From JAEUMY01 sp033764435 (lineage in GTDB: Bacteria > Pseudomonadota > Gammaproteobacteria > Burkholderiales > Usitatibacteraceae), in NCBI GenBank assembly GCA_033764435.1, contig JANRIX010000044.1, forward strand, positions 1 to 64,000: 64,000 bases of DNA, read 5' to 3'. Shown one piece after another: positions 16,604-25,177 of the stretch (positions within the stretch are counted from its first letter, which is position 1; each line of letters opens with the position of its first letter). The position numbers and the translations under genes were made by a program. The notes beneath the pieces were generated by a model. The model did no database searches, was not told the DNA's origin, and saw nothing but the letters and a program-made list of their open reading frames with translations.

Positions 16604-19531
16604 TCAGGCCCGCTCGACCTGGCACAGCGTCGTCTTGGTTTCCTGCATCATGGTCACCGAGTCGTAGCCGTAGGTTGTGGCCGTGTTGACTGCTTCGCCG
16701 CGCACGATCGGCGCGGCACCCTCGGGATACTTGTCGAGCAGATCCCTGCCCTGCCACCAGCCGGAGAAGTGGAAGGGAATGAAGGACGTGCCGGGCGCGA
16801 CGCGCTCGGTCACCAGCGACTTGACCTTGATCTTGGCACCCGTCGGCGTCTTCACCCAGACATGCTGGTTGTTCTTGATGCCGCGCGCTTCGGCGTCCTT
16901 CGGGTTGATCTCCACGAAGTTCTCCTGCTGCAGCTCGGCCAGCCAGGGGTTGGAACGGGTCTCCTCGCCGCCACCCTCGTATTCGACCAGACGGCCGGAG
17001 GTGAGGATGATCGGGAAGTCCTTGCTGATGTCCTTGTTCTTTTCCTGGATGGATTTGAACAGGGTGGGCAGACGCCAGAACGCCTTGCGGTCGTCGTGGG
17101 TCGGGTACTTGGCCACCAGATCAGGACGCGGGCTGTAGATCGGCTCGCGGTGCTGCGGGATGCCATCGGGGAAGTTCCACACGATGGCACGGGCCTTGGC
17201 ATTGCCGAAGGGGTGCGCACCGTGATTCTTCATCGCCACCCGGATGATGCCGCCGGAGAGATCGGTCTTCCAGTTCTTGCCCTCGGCCGCCTTCTTCTCG
17301 TCCTCGGTCAGCTCATCCCACCAGCCCAGCTTCTTCATGAGCACGTGGTCGAACTCGGGATAGCCGGTGGTGATGTCGCAGCCCTTCGAGTGAGATCCAT
17401 CCTCGGCCAGCAGCGAGATGCCATCACGCTCCACGCCGAAGTTGGCGCGGAAGTTGCCGCCGCCGTCCATGACGTGCTTGCTGGTGTCATACAGATTGGG
17501 CGAGCCCGGGTGCTTCAGCTTGTCGTTGCCATAGCAGGGCCACGGCAGGCCGAAGTAGTCGCCCTTGATGTTGTAGCCGGTTTCCTTGTCGACCACATCG
17601 GCCTCGCACCGCAGCGTCTTCACATCGAAGTGCTGCATGAGCCGCATGTGGGCCTTCAGGCGCTCGGGCGACTGGCCGGTGTAGCCGATGGTCCAGGTGC
17701 CGGCGTTGATTTCGCGGAGGACGTCCTCGACGACAGGCTCCTCGTAGCCGTTCTTCTTCGCGATGGCGATGTTCTGCTTGCCATTGGCCTTGCCGATGAG
17801 CTGGTCGCCGAAGCCGAACTTCTTGGCAAACTCGTACATGATCGCGTGGTCGGAGCGCGACTCGAAGAGCGGCTCGATCACCTGCTCGCGCCACTGGATG
17901 GAGCGGTTGGAGGCCGTGGCCGAGCCGGCGCACTCGAACTGCGTCGCAGCGGGCAGCAGGTACACGCCGTCCTTGCGCACGTCGGCTGCCATCGCGGCCG
18001 TGGCGCTGGGATACGGGTCGATCACCACCACGAAGTCGAGCTTCTTCAGCGCTTCGCTCATGTCCAGACCGCGCGTCTGCGAGTTGGGTGCGTGACCCCA
18101 GAACACGACCGCCTTCAGGTTCGGGTCCTGATCGATCAGCTCGTTCTTCTCCAGCACACCATCCACCCAGCGCGACACGGTCATGCCGGGCTTGGTCATC
18201 ATGCCTTCGCTGGCGAACTGCTTCTTCAGCCAGCCGAGATCCACGTTCCAAACCTTGGCCCAGTGTGCCCAGGAGCCGGGCACGATGCCGTAGTAGCCGG
18301 GCAGCGAATCCGGGTTCGGGCCCACGTCGGTGGCACCTTGCACGTTGTCATGGCCGCGGAAGATATTGGCGCCGCCGCCGGAGACACCGATGTTGCCCAG
18401 CGCCAGCTGCAGGATGCAGGACGCGCGCACCATGGCGTTGCCGATGGTGTGCTGGGTCTGGCCCATGCACCACACGATGGTGGAGGGACGGTTCTTCGCC
18501 ATGGTTTCGGCGACCTTGTAGACCTCGGCCTCGGGCACGCCGCAGGCTTCCTCGACGGCCTTGGGCGTCCACTTCTTCATGACCTCGTCACGGATCTTGT
18601 CCATGCCGAACACACGGTCATTCAGATACTGCTTGTCTTCCCAGCCGTTGTTGAAGATGTGATACAGCACGCCGAACAGGAACGGAATGTCCGTGCCGGA
18701 GCGGATGCGCACGAACTGATCCGCCTTCGCCGCCGTGCGGGTGAAGCGCGGATCGACCACGATCATCTTGGCGCCGTTTTCCTTGGCATGCAGCATGTGC
18801 AGCATGGACACCGGATGCGCTTCGGCCGCGTTCGAGCCGATATACATGGCGGCCTTGCTGTTCTGCATGTCGTTGTAGGAGTTGGTCATCGCGCCATAAC
18901 CCCACGTGTTGGCCACGCCGGCCACTGTGGTGGAGTGGCAGATGCGCGCCTGGTGGTCGCAGTTGTTGGTGCCCCACAGCGACACGAACTTGCGCAGGAG
19001 ATACGCCTGCTCGTTGTTGTGCTTGGAAGAGCCCACCCAGAACACGGCATCCGGACCGGCTTCCTTGCGCAACTTCAGCATGCGATCACCCAGCTCGCTC
19101 ATCATCTGGTCCCAGCTGATGCGCTTGTACTTGCCGTTCTCGAGCTTCATCGGCCAGCGCAGGCGATGCTCGCCGTGGCCGTGCTCGCGGATGGCGGCGC
19201 CCTTGGAGCAGTGCGCGCCCAGGTTGATCGGGGAATCGAACACCGGCTCCTGGCGCACCCAGACACCGTTCTGCACCACGGCGTCGATGGCGCAGCCCAC
19301 CGAGCAGTGCGTGCACACAGTGCGCTTCACTTCCATCTTGGCGCCCGGCGCGGGTGTCATGTCACCCGAGGCCGCCTCGGCCTTGTTCAGCATCGCGTAC
19401 GGCAGCGACGCGGCGAAGGTGCCCGCACCGACGGTGAGGCCGGAACGCTTCAGGAATGCGCGGCGGTCCATGGTACCCAGTGCACGATTCACCCTGGACA
19501 CGACGCCGCTGGATTTTCTGGTCAGCAACAT
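16604..19531 (-). CDS. Formate dehydrogenase alpha subunit, molybdopterin, cysteine type
   Basis: A 975-residue periplasmic catalytic subunit oxidising formate to CO2. A twin-arginine signal is present (RRAFLK at 23-28). The [4Fe-4S] site is Cys73, Cys76, Cys80 and Cys108. The active-site motif ARICHST has Cys198 where E. coli FdnG/FdoG carry selenocysteine, followed by the conserved His. Bis-MGD binding domains follow through the C-terminal HVWVKTPTGAKIKV region. The ATG at 19531 has GGAGAG upstream; a longer frame would overlap the preceding Tat-tag gene. Export as folded enzyme via Tat fits the chaperone two genes upstream. Confidence 0.95.
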   Translation of the reverse strand: MLLTRKSSGVVSRVNRALGTMDRRAFLKRSGLTVGAGTFAASLPYAMLNKAEAASGDMTPAPGAKMEVKRTVCTHCSVGCAIDAVVQNGVWVRQEPVFDSPINLGAHCSKGAAIREHGHGEHRLRWPMKLENGKYKRISWDQMMSELGDRMLKLRKEAGPDAVFWVGSSKHNNEQAYLLRKFVSLWGTNNCDHQARICHSTTVAGVANTWGYGAMTNSYNDMQNSKAAMYIGSNAAEAHPVSMLHMLHAKENGAKMIVVDPRFTRTAAKADQFVRIRSGTDIPFLFGVLYHIFNNGWEDKQYLNDRVFGMDKIRDEVMKKWTPKAVEEACGVPEAEVYKVAETMAKNRPSTIVWCMGQTQHTIGNAMVRASCILQLALGNIGVSGGGANIFRGHDNVQGATDVGPNPDSLPGYYGIVPGSWAHWAKVWNVDLGWLKKQFASEGMMTKPGMTVSRWVDGVLEKNELIDQDPNLKAVVFWGHAPNSQTRGLDMSEALKKLDFVVVIDPYPSATAAMAADVRKDGVYLLPAATQFECAGSATASNRSIQWREQVIEPLFESRSDHAIMYEFAKKFGFGDQLIGKANGKQNIAIAKKNGYEEPVVEDVLREINAGTWTIGYTGQSPERLKAHMRLMQHFDVKTLRCEADVVDKETGYNIKGDYFGLPWPCYGNDKLKHPGSPNLYDTSKHVMDGGGNFRANFGVERDGISLLAEDGSHSKGCDITTGYPEFDHVLMKKLGWWDELTEDEKKAAEGKNWKTDLSGGIIRVAMKNHGAHPFGNAKARAIVWNFPDGIPQHREPIYSPRPDLVAKYPTHDDRKAFWRLPTLFKSIQEKNKDISKDFPIILTSGRLVEYEGGGEETRSNPWLAELQQENFVEINPKDAEARGIKNNQHVWVKTPTGAKIKVKSLVTERVAPGTSFIPFHFSGWWQGRDLLDKYPEGAAPIVRGEAVNTATTYGYDSVTMMQETKTTLCQVERA

Positions 19532-19544
19532 GGTCGCTCTCCTC

Positions 19545-19748
19545 TCAGATCTCGGTGGTCTTGTAATACTTCTCGATGTGCTCGGACATGTGATAGCCCT
19601 TGACCTTCGCCGTCGTGTCGGCGGCGGCAACCACTTCCGCCGCAGGGGCGGACGGTTTCGAGGCAATCAGGGCGGTGGCCGCCGCAGCGGCGCTGCCGGC
19701 ACCTGCCGTGACGAGAAACTGCCTGCGGTTCAATTTGCTGTCCTTCAT
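19545..19748 (-). CDS. Formate dehydrogenase region Tat-signal peptide protein
   Basis: A 67-residue protein: a twin-arginine signal (NRRQFLVTAGAG) followed by an Ala-rich segment and a short soluble tail (KGYHMSEHIEKYYKTTEI). It matches the small Tat-target protein commonly encoded just before formate dehydrogenase alpha. Its role is unproven; it may travel with or help assemble the enzyme. AGGAGA precedes the ATG at 19748. It is 13 bases upstream of the alpha gene, so transcription is shared. Confidence 0.85.
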   Translation of the reverse strand: MKDSKLNRRQFLVTAGAGSAAAAATALIASKPSAPAAEVVAAADTTAKVKGYHMSEHIEKYYKTTEI

Positions 19749-19781
19749 CTCAGGTCTCCTTTTCAAGACTCACCACACATC

Positions 19782-19793
19782 GCGAATATTCGT
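19782..19793. repeat. One-mismatch copy of the iterated palindrome (GCGAATATTCGT)
   Basis: Between the chaperone gene and the Tat-tag gene of the formate dehydrogenase operon, about 35 bases before the latter's ATG. Confidence 0.65.
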
Positions 19794-19847
19794 CAGGGCC
19801 GAACTGCGCCCGTGCCGTCCTTGCCGCCAATGCCGCCACTGCCTGCG

Positions 19848-20486
19848 TCACTCCATGCCAAATGCTTCACTTTCAATACTGAAGAACGCGCGACCGAAAG
19901 CGGCCACGCGCTTGTAGAAATTCGCCTCGGGCGATGCCTCGATCGCCGCCCAGCACTGCTGCACCCACGGTTCCAGATGTGCGCTGTAGAACGCCTTCTG
20001 CTGCTCGATGGATGCCGGCCGCGTCGACAGGTCGCCCTGAATGAGAAAGCGCATCACGTCGCACAGCGCGGCGATATGGTCCTCGGTCTCGGAAACCGCC
20101 TCGGCACGCTTGAGCCCGAGCGCTGCGAGGTCATCGCGCAGCGAAGCCAGCGGCTTCTCATGCAGGAACCCGCCCAGGTACACCGACCCGAACACCATCA
20201 CCGCGGGGCGGCCGACACCACCGAACAGGCGGTCGAACTCATCCTCGATGGCCTCGTGTGTCACCACGGACGACGCTGCGGCGAGCGCGCGCCAGGCGGT
20301 GACCAGCGCGGCATCCTCCACCTCTGCCTGCGGCTCCGGCGCCACGACAATGGCGTTGAGCAGCCGGTCGTCCGGAGCACCGCGCATGAGGTGTCCAAGC
20401 AACGCGTAGTAATCGGCACGCCCCTGATCCTCCGGCGAGAGCATTCGGGGCGTCTCAAAGGCCATCTTCTGTTGCGCGGCGGTCAT
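19848..20486 (-). CDS. TorD/DmsD-family molybdoenzyme chaperone
   Basis: A 212-residue all-helical protein with the TorD pattern: ADYYALLGHLM near the start, EDEFDRLFGGVGRPAV in the middle and EPWVQQCWAAIE near the end. Such chaperones bind the Tat signal of molybdoenzymes and delay export until the cofactor is inserted. Its expected client is the formate dehydrogenase alpha subunit encoded two genes downstream. The ATG at 20486 overlaps the polyferredoxin stop (ATGA). Confidence 0.88.
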   Translation of the reverse strand: MTAAQQKMAFETPRMLSPEDQGRADYYALLGHLMRGAPDDRLLNAIVVAPEPQAEVEDAALVTAWRALAAASSVVTHEAIEDEFDRLFGGVGRPAVMVFGSVYLGGFLHEKPLASLRDDLAALGLKRAEAVSETEDHIAALCDVMRFLIQGDLSTRPASIEQQKAFYSAHLEPWVQQCWAAIEASPEANFYKRVAAFGRAFFSIESEAFGME

Positions 20487-22255
20487 GTCTTGTCGGCTCC
20501 GAAGATGGACATCTCGTTCTTGTTTTCCATCATGTCGACCACGCGGCAGTCGGCGCACATCTGCAGGCGCTTCAGCTGACCCTCACCCGAGAACATGGAA
20601 TGCCCGGCCAGCCGGGACAGCATGCTGGCGATCATCTGTTTCGTGCCCAGGACCTTGTCGCAGCGAATGCAGTGGAACGGCTCGGCCTGGTTAAGCACCA
20701 CTTCGCGACGGCGATCCGGCGTGAGCAGGAGGCGCGGCACAAGGCTCAGCGCATTTTCCGGACAGGTGTTGACGCAGAGGCCGCATTGCACGCAGTTGCG
20801 TTCGAGGAAGCGCAGCTTGGGCTCCTCCGGCGAATCCATAAGCGCCGACTCGGGACAGGCGCCGGTGCAGGCCATGCACATGGTGCAGGCACTGGTGTTG
20901 ATCTTAAGCGCGCCAAATGCGGCGCCAGTCTCCAGCGCGACTTCCGTCTGCGGTGTTGGCGCATGTTTGAGCAGGTGATCGATCGAGAACTCGATGGCGG
21001 TGCGCTTCTCGTTGCCCAGCGCGAACGTGGCGGGCACGGCAGGCACGGCACCCAGCGGCAAAGCAGACAGCTTTTGCGCAAGCTCGGCGGCATCGCTCGC
21101 CTCGATGACCGAGAAATGCACACCGGCATAGCCCAGTGCGTTGAGCACGGTCTGTGCGGTACGCATTTCGCGCCGCAGACCGTTGACGTATTCGGCGGTC
21201 TCGCTGCCGGCGGAGAGCAGCGCCACGTGGCGCGCCCCATAGGCCACCGCAGCCAGCAATGCGTCCATTCCGATGGACGCGACATGCCAGGCCTCCAGCG
21301 GCAGCACGTTTTCCGGCAAACCCGATCCGTTGCGCGCCAGCGCGGCCAGCAGATCGCGGCCATCGAGCGCGTTGTGCACCAGCACGGCGGGGTTGGCACC
21401 GCCTGCCGCACTGAACGTCTTGACGAGCGTCCTCAGCATCACACCGCGATCCGTGAGCCGCGGATACTGATAGGTCATGGCGCCGGACGGGCACACGGTT
21501 GCGCAGGCGCCGCAGCCCATGCAGAGATGCGGATCGACCTTGACGTGGTCGCCATCCGGGCTGATCGCGCGGGTGGAGCAGATGTCGATGCACTGCGAAC
21601 AGCCCTGCTTCTGCGAACGGCTGCGGGCGCAGATGGACGATTTGTAGGCGAAGAACTTGGGCTTCTCGAACTCGCCGACCATGTCGCCAAGTTGTACCCG
21701 CAAAGCCTCCAGCGCGGCGGCATCGCCCGCCCGCGCCAGCTCGTTGCCGCGGACGTAGCCCTGCGGCGGCTGGGCCATGGTGAATGCGGGTTCCTGCTGC
21801 AAATCGAGGATGAGATCGAAGGTGCCGGAACACTGCCCCTTCGCGGCGACGACGATGACCTCGTCATCGGCCTGCGCCAGCGGCAGCGGTTCAGCCTGCG
21901 AATATTCGCCGTGGGGCCAGGTCACCTTGAATGCACCCAGATAGCCCGTGACCGAAGTCGGCACGCCCACCCAGCGCAGGAAACCCTGATCGGCACCGGG
22001 CTGAATGCCCGGCAAGAGGACGTGCACATCAAGATCGTTCGCCAGCGCACGGGCGGCCGCGAGGCCCGCCTGGCCGCCGCCAAGAACGAGCAGACGACCC
22101 TTCGACACATAGCTGACACTGGCCACCGGCTCCACCGGCGGCAAGGCGGCGAGCGCCGCCAACGCCTGAACACGTGCCGGGAACGACACCTTGGACCAGC
22201 CCTGCGCTTGCAGGTCGGTCAGGCTGTTCGTGCTCTCGGTCGCGGTGGCTTGCAT
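20483..22255 (-). CDS. Polyferredoxin with N-terminal dinucleotide-binding-like segment
   Basis: A 590-residue cytoplasmic iron-sulfur protein heading the formate dehydrogenase operon. A Rossmann-type GRLLVLGGGQAGLAAARAL occurs at about 50-68. Two ferredoxin pairs follow: CSQCIDIC with CMGCGACATVCP (about 200-260) and CTMCMACTGACP with CVQCGLCVNTCP (about 455-520). A CxxC-like IRCDKVLG and CADC lie near the C-terminus. It probably supplies electrons for assembly or links the dehydrogenase to another redox carrier. Related genes are common in such operons but uncharacterised. An in-frame palindrome copy gives GEYSQ. Confidence 0.85.
   Translation of the reverse strand: MQATATESTNSLTDLQAQGWSKVSFPARVQALAALAALPPVEPVASVSYVSKGRLLVLGGGQAGLAAARALANDLDVHVLLPGIQPGADQGFLRWVGVPTSVTGYLGAFKVTWPHGEYSQAEPLPLAQADDEVIVVAAKGQCSGTFDLILDLQQEPAFTMAQPPQGYVRGNELARAGDAAALEALRVQLGDMVGEFEKPKFFAYKSSICARSRSQKQGCSQCIDICSTRAISPDGDHVKVDPHLCMGCGACATVCPSGAMTYQYPRLTDRGVMLRTLVKTFSAAGGANPAVLVHNALDGRDLLAALARNGSGLPENVLPLEAWHVASIGMDALLAAVAYGARHVALLSAGSETAEYVNGLRREMRTAQTVLNALGYAGVHFSVIEASDAAELAQKLSALPLGAVPAVPATFALGNEKRTAIEFSIDHLLKHAPTPQTEVALETGAAFGALKINTSACTMCMACTGACPESALMDSPEEPKLRFLERNCVQCGLCVNTCPENALSLVPRLLLTPDRRREVVLNQAEPFHCIRCDKVLGTKQMIASMLSRLAGHSMFSGEGQLKRLQMCADCRVVDMMENKNEMSIFGADKT
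21898..21909. repeat. Iterated palindrome GCGAATATTCGC (copy 8)
   Basis: Exact copy within the polyferredoxin coding region, read as EYS. Confidence 0.9.
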
Positions 22256-22448
22256 TCGGTCCGCCGGGCCTGCCCATCACTCGATGCGCGGCCCGCTCCT
22301 CTCTCCGTTTGTCTGTGTTGTCACGTCCGGCTTCCGATTCCGCCACGCCTCATCACGAAACCTGGCCGGTACGCGCATTCTCGTTTTAACAGCATAACGC
22401 ATGCCGAAAATTGAGGATAATTCTTACCAAATACAACCACAAATGAGA
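22256..22448 (-). promoter_or_regulatory. Likely promoter region of the formate dehydrogenase operon
   Basis: 193 non-coding bases before the operon's first gene. The part from about 22380 to 22440 is strikingly AT-rich against its surroundings, as expected for a promoter. I could not identify a convincing regulator box, so only location and composition support this. Confidence 0.4.
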
Positions 22449-23192
22449 CTAATCAGCCCCCTGTTGCGTTTCATTCTCACTTTCCGGGCCCGGGATGGGA
22501 CAATTTGTCGTATCTGACACCTTTTGACCCAGCGGCCCGGCAACCCCGGTTGCGGGCGACGTCGCCGACAGATTGTCGGGATGAGAGGGGGGCTCGGCCG
22601 GTGCCTCGGCATGGGCTGGCGCGTTGGCGGGCGACCCCGCCTCCGCTTCGGCCTTGGCCTCGTCGGGCAGGTCGTCAAAGAGTTTCAGCATCCGCGACTG
22701 CGTCATCTGCCGCAGCATGTCTGCGGGAATGGGATCGGGTTTGCTGTAGTCATCGACATAGACATCCATCATGTCCATGACATTGAAGTGCGGATCGCGG
22801 AACAGCGACTTCATCGCCTGATTGCGCACTGCCGGGTCCACATCCGGTTTCATGAACGGGCGAAAGTCGGACTCAGGCGTCAACGAGTCGACCGGGGGCA
22901 GTTCCGTCTTCGCTTCACCGGTCGATGTTGCGGCAGTCGCCCTATCGGGCGCGACCTGTGCAACCGGCGCAGTCGCAGACACAGGTCCAGTTTGTGTTGG
23001 TGTTGGTGTTGGTGTTGGTGTTTGTGTTGTTGTTTGCGTTGGTGTCTGTGTTTCAGCTGCATCCGCCGGCGCAACCAGCGCACTGCGCGTCAGGGCGGCG
23101 TCACCTGCCGGCTTGGCCGCCGCATCCGCTGTGCCCGCGCGACTTTCCTGCTTGCGCTTCGACCAACGTGAGAGAAACGAATCGGCCGGCAT
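22449..23192 (-). CDS. DUF3306 family protein
   Basis: A 247-residue protein. It begins FLSRWSKRK, the DUF3306 N-terminal signature, continues through a variable Ala/Thr/Pro linker with a Thr-Pro dipeptide run (about 54-66), then the conserved core DSLTPESDFRPFMKPDVDPAVR and FNVMDMMDVYVDDY. An acidic, Pro-rich tail follows. The family is found next to formate dehydrogenase genes with DUF3305 and has no assigned activity. The Thr-Pro run is encoded by a hexamer repeat that could change length. The gene lies 3 bases after the DUF3305 stop. Confidence 0.85.
   Translation of the reverse strand: MPADSFLSRWSKRKQESRAGTADAAAKPAGDAALTRSALVAPADAAETQTPTQTTTQTPTPTPTPTQTGPVSATAPVAQVAPDRATAATSTGEAKTELPPVDSLTPESDFRPFMKPDVDPAVRNQAMKSLFRDPHFNVMDMMDVYVDDYSKPDPIPADMLRQMTQSRMLKLFDDLPDEAKAEAEAGSPANAPAHAEAPAEPPSHPDNLSATSPATGVAGPLGQKVSDTTNCPIPGPESENETQQGAD
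22995..23050. repeat. Hexamer repeat (TTGGTG-type) in the DUF3306 gene
   Basis: Four near-perfect copies of TTGGTG followed by degenerate units. It encodes the Thr-Pro/Thr-Gln run. Unit length is a multiple of three, so slippage would change linker length without a frameshift. Confidence 0.7.
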
Positions 23193-23195
23193 TGT

Positions 23196-23711
23196 TCAGC
23201 CCATGTTCCGGTAGCGACCTTCCTTCGACTCGAAGGACTTGGGGCGAATGCGCTGCTTCTTGGGCTCCGGCTTGTAGTGCGTCTCGACGAACGTTGCGAG
23301 CACCGGCAACAGCTCGGGCAGGATGGGCACGCCCTCGACCTTCTCCTGCGCATCCATCCAGCGCGCGGCCTCGTTGTAGGACAGCGTCAGCATGAATGGC
23401 TCGGCCTCACTTTCGGTGCCGATCGCCTCCTCGTTCAATCGCCACATGACAAAAATCTGCGGCGCGGGCGAGGTCAGGTTGAGGAAGTAGCCCTCGGCCT
23501 CATCGCGGTAAAGCGACACCTCCATGCCCGGATAGAGGCGCTGCAGCAAGTCGTCGTGATTGACGATGGTCTGCGGCGCACTGCCCGAGACCTCGCTGTC
23601 CGGCAACGCGCCGGCGACCTGCCACTGGTACGGCTGCCACCTGTTGTTGATGGCGCGCCGCTCCATGACGATGGCCAAGCGCGTGGTCGGGTGTCTGACT
23701 TCGTTTTCCAT
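23196..23711 (-). CDS. DUF3305 family protein
   Basis: A 171-residue protein with the DUF3305 features: an opening strand (AIVMERRAINNRWQPYQWQV), a central LYPGMEVSLYRDEAEGYFLNL and the C-terminal helical end. It is always a neighbour of DUF3306 and formate dehydrogenase genes in the genomes I know. It probably acts in assembly or regulation of the enzyme, without direct proof. I chose the ATG at 23711 (MENEVRHP); the upstream extension has no family match. It is divergent from moaA, sharing a roughly 105-base promoter gap. Confidence 0.85.
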   Translation of the reverse strand: MENEVRHPTTRLAIVMERRAINNRWQPYQWQVAGALPDSEVSGSAPQTIVNHDDLLQRLYPGMEVSLYRDEAEGYFLNLTSPAPQIFVMWRLNEEAIGTESEAEPFMLTLSYNEAARWMDAQEKVEGVPILPELLPVLATFVETHYKPEPKKQRIRPKSFESKEGRYRNMG

Positions 23712-23817
23712 GGGCCGACTATACACCGCGCCGACGGGGCAACTTCCCCGCATGCGATGCAAAAGCCTGTTGACTGCTGACAGCAGATTGACCGGAGCGC
23801 GGTGCTATCCTTCGACC

Positions 23818-24993
23818 ATGACGCAAGAGTCTGGACCCAAAGTCATTCCCATCCTGGATGCACGGCATGCGCGCATCCCGGCGCTGCTGCGCGACGCGAA
23901 CCAGGCACTGGCCGACACGCGCGGCCGTGGTCTGCGCGACCTGCGCATTTCGGTGACTGATCGTTGCAATTTCCGCTGCACATATTGCATGCCCAAGGAA
24001 GTATTCGACGATAACTACCCGTACCTGCCGCATGCCGAGATCCTTACCTTCGAAGAAATCGTTCGCCTCGCGCGAATATTCGCAGGCTTCGGCATCGAGA
24101 AAATCCGGCTGACCGGCGGCGAGCCGCTGATGCGCAAGGGCGTGGAAGATCTCATCGCGCAGTTGCGCGCCGCCCTGCCCGCCATCGACATCACCCTCAC
24201 CACCAACGGCAGCGCGCTGAAGGCGAAAGCCAAAGCGCTCAAGGCCGCCGGGCTCTCGCGCATCACGGTGAGCCTCGACTCCCTGGACGACGCCACCTTC
24301 CGCGCCATGAATGACGTGGATTTCCCTGTGGCCAAAGTGCTGGAAGGCATCGACGCCGCGCGCGACGCAGGCCTCGGCCCGGTCAAGATCAACATGGTCG
24401 TCAAGCGCGGCACCAACGACCAGCACATCGTCGACATGGCCCGCCACTTCAAGGGCAGTGGCCACATCCTGCGTTTCATCGAGTTCATGGATGTCGGCTC
24501 CACCAACGGCTGGCGCATGGACGACGTCATTCCATCGCGCGAAGTTGTGCGTCGCATCCATGAGGTGTTCCCCTGCGAACCATGGAACGCCAACTACAAG
24601 GGCGAAGTCGCCAAGCGCTGGCGCTACCTCGATGGCAGCGGCGAGTTCGGGGTCATTTCCAGCGTGACCGAGGCATTCTGCTCGACGTGCAATCGTGCGC
24701 GGCTGTCGACAGATGGCGCGTTGTATACGTGTCTCTTCGCGCAGCAGGGATTCGATCTCAAATCCCTGCTTCGGGCTGATGTCAGCGACACGAGTAGCCA
24801 AAGTCCGGGGAACTTTGGCTCGACGCCGCAGGCGGCCCCGGAGGGGTCGTCAGATCGCCTAAAGCGAGCTGACGACAAAATTCGCGATGCCATCGCCGCC
24901 GTGTGGCAGCACCGCAGCGATCGCTATTCCGAGATCCGCACCGCGGAAACGGCCAAGGCGCGCAAGGTCGAGATGAGTTTCATCGGAGGTTGA
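23818..24993 (+). CDS. moaA: GTP 3',8-cyclase, molybdenum cofactor step 1, with an in-frame insertion
   Basis: A 391-residue radical-SAM enzyme. The N-terminal cluster is CNFRCTYC (Cys50, 54, 57) and the SAM-binding GGEPL motif is present. The C-terminal cluster is in FCSTCNRARLSTDG with the later TCLF Cys. It converts GTP to cyclic pyranopterin precursor for the molybdopterin used by the adjacent formate dehydrogenase. Oddly, residues about 322-352, just before the normal IRDAIAAVW helix, are a Ser/Pro-rich insert encoded by a palindromic element. Palindrome-derived RIFA also occurs at about 86-89. The chosen ATG has only a weak ribosome site. Confidence 0.95.
   Translation: MTQESGPKVIPILDARHARIPALLRDANQALADTRGRGLRDLRISVTDRCNFRCTYCMPKEVFDDNYPYLPHAEILTFEEIVRLARIFAGFGIEKIRLTGGEPLMRKGVEDLIAQLRAALPAIDITLTTNGSALKAKAKALKAAGLSRITVSLDSLDDATFRAMNDVDFPVAKVLEGIDAARDAGLGPVKINMVVKRGTNDQHIVDMARHFKGSGHILRFIEFMDVGSTNGWRMDDVIPSREVVRRIHEVFPCEPWNANYKGEVAKRWRYLDGSGEFGVISSVTEAFCSTCNRARLSTDGALYTCLFAQQGFDLKSLLRADVSDTSSQSPGNFGSTPQAAPEGSSDRLKRADDKIRDAIAAVWQHRSDRYSEIRTAETAKARKVEMSFIGG
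24072..24083. repeat. Iterated palindrome GCGAATATTCGC (copy 9)
   Basis: Exact copy inside moaA, in frame as RIFA in the helix preceding the SAM-binding GGEPL strand. Confidence 0.9.
24781..24873. repeat. 93-bp palindromic insert within moaA
   Basis: Bounded by inverted GTCAGC (24781) and GCTGAC (24868), with an internal perfect 9-bp stem AGCCAAAGT/ACTTTGGCT (24796-24820). Its length is 31 codons, so the frame is kept. It falls exactly where MoaA proteins normally have a short turn. Confidence 0.6.
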
Positions 24994-24998
24994 ATCAA

Positions 24999-25175
24999 AT
25001 GCCCTGGCAACGCCTCATCACCGGCCTGCTGCTGCTCATCGCGCCTTGGCCCATTTTTCTGCTCTCCGCGCAAACGCCCGGCCCGATGGTGGCGGCAGCG
25101 CTCATCCTGACGCTGGCCGTATCGGCATGGGGATTGATGATCCTCATCGGCGGCAAGGGCGATCGAAAGAAATAG
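24999..25175 (+). CDS. Small two-helix membrane protein (58 aa)
   Basis: A 58-residue frame, MPWQRLITG..., with two hydrophobic segments (about 5-22 and 30-50) and a basic tail GGKGDRKK. A GGAGG ribosome site overlaps the end of moaA, and the ATG is 5 bases past its stop, so the two are co-translated. No family recognised. It may be only a hydrophobic hitch-hiker, but coding phase and ribosome site support it as a gene. Confidence 0.65.
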   Translation: MPWQRLITGLLLLIAPWPIFLLSAQTPGPMVAAALILTLAVSAWGLMILIGGKGDRKK

Positions 25176-25177
25176 CC

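Noticed and set aside
16769..19603. A 944-codon open frame on the plus strand
   Set aside because: It is antisense to the formate dehydrogenase alpha gene; high-GC third positions leave the opposite strand open, and the minus-strand protein has full cofactor motifs.
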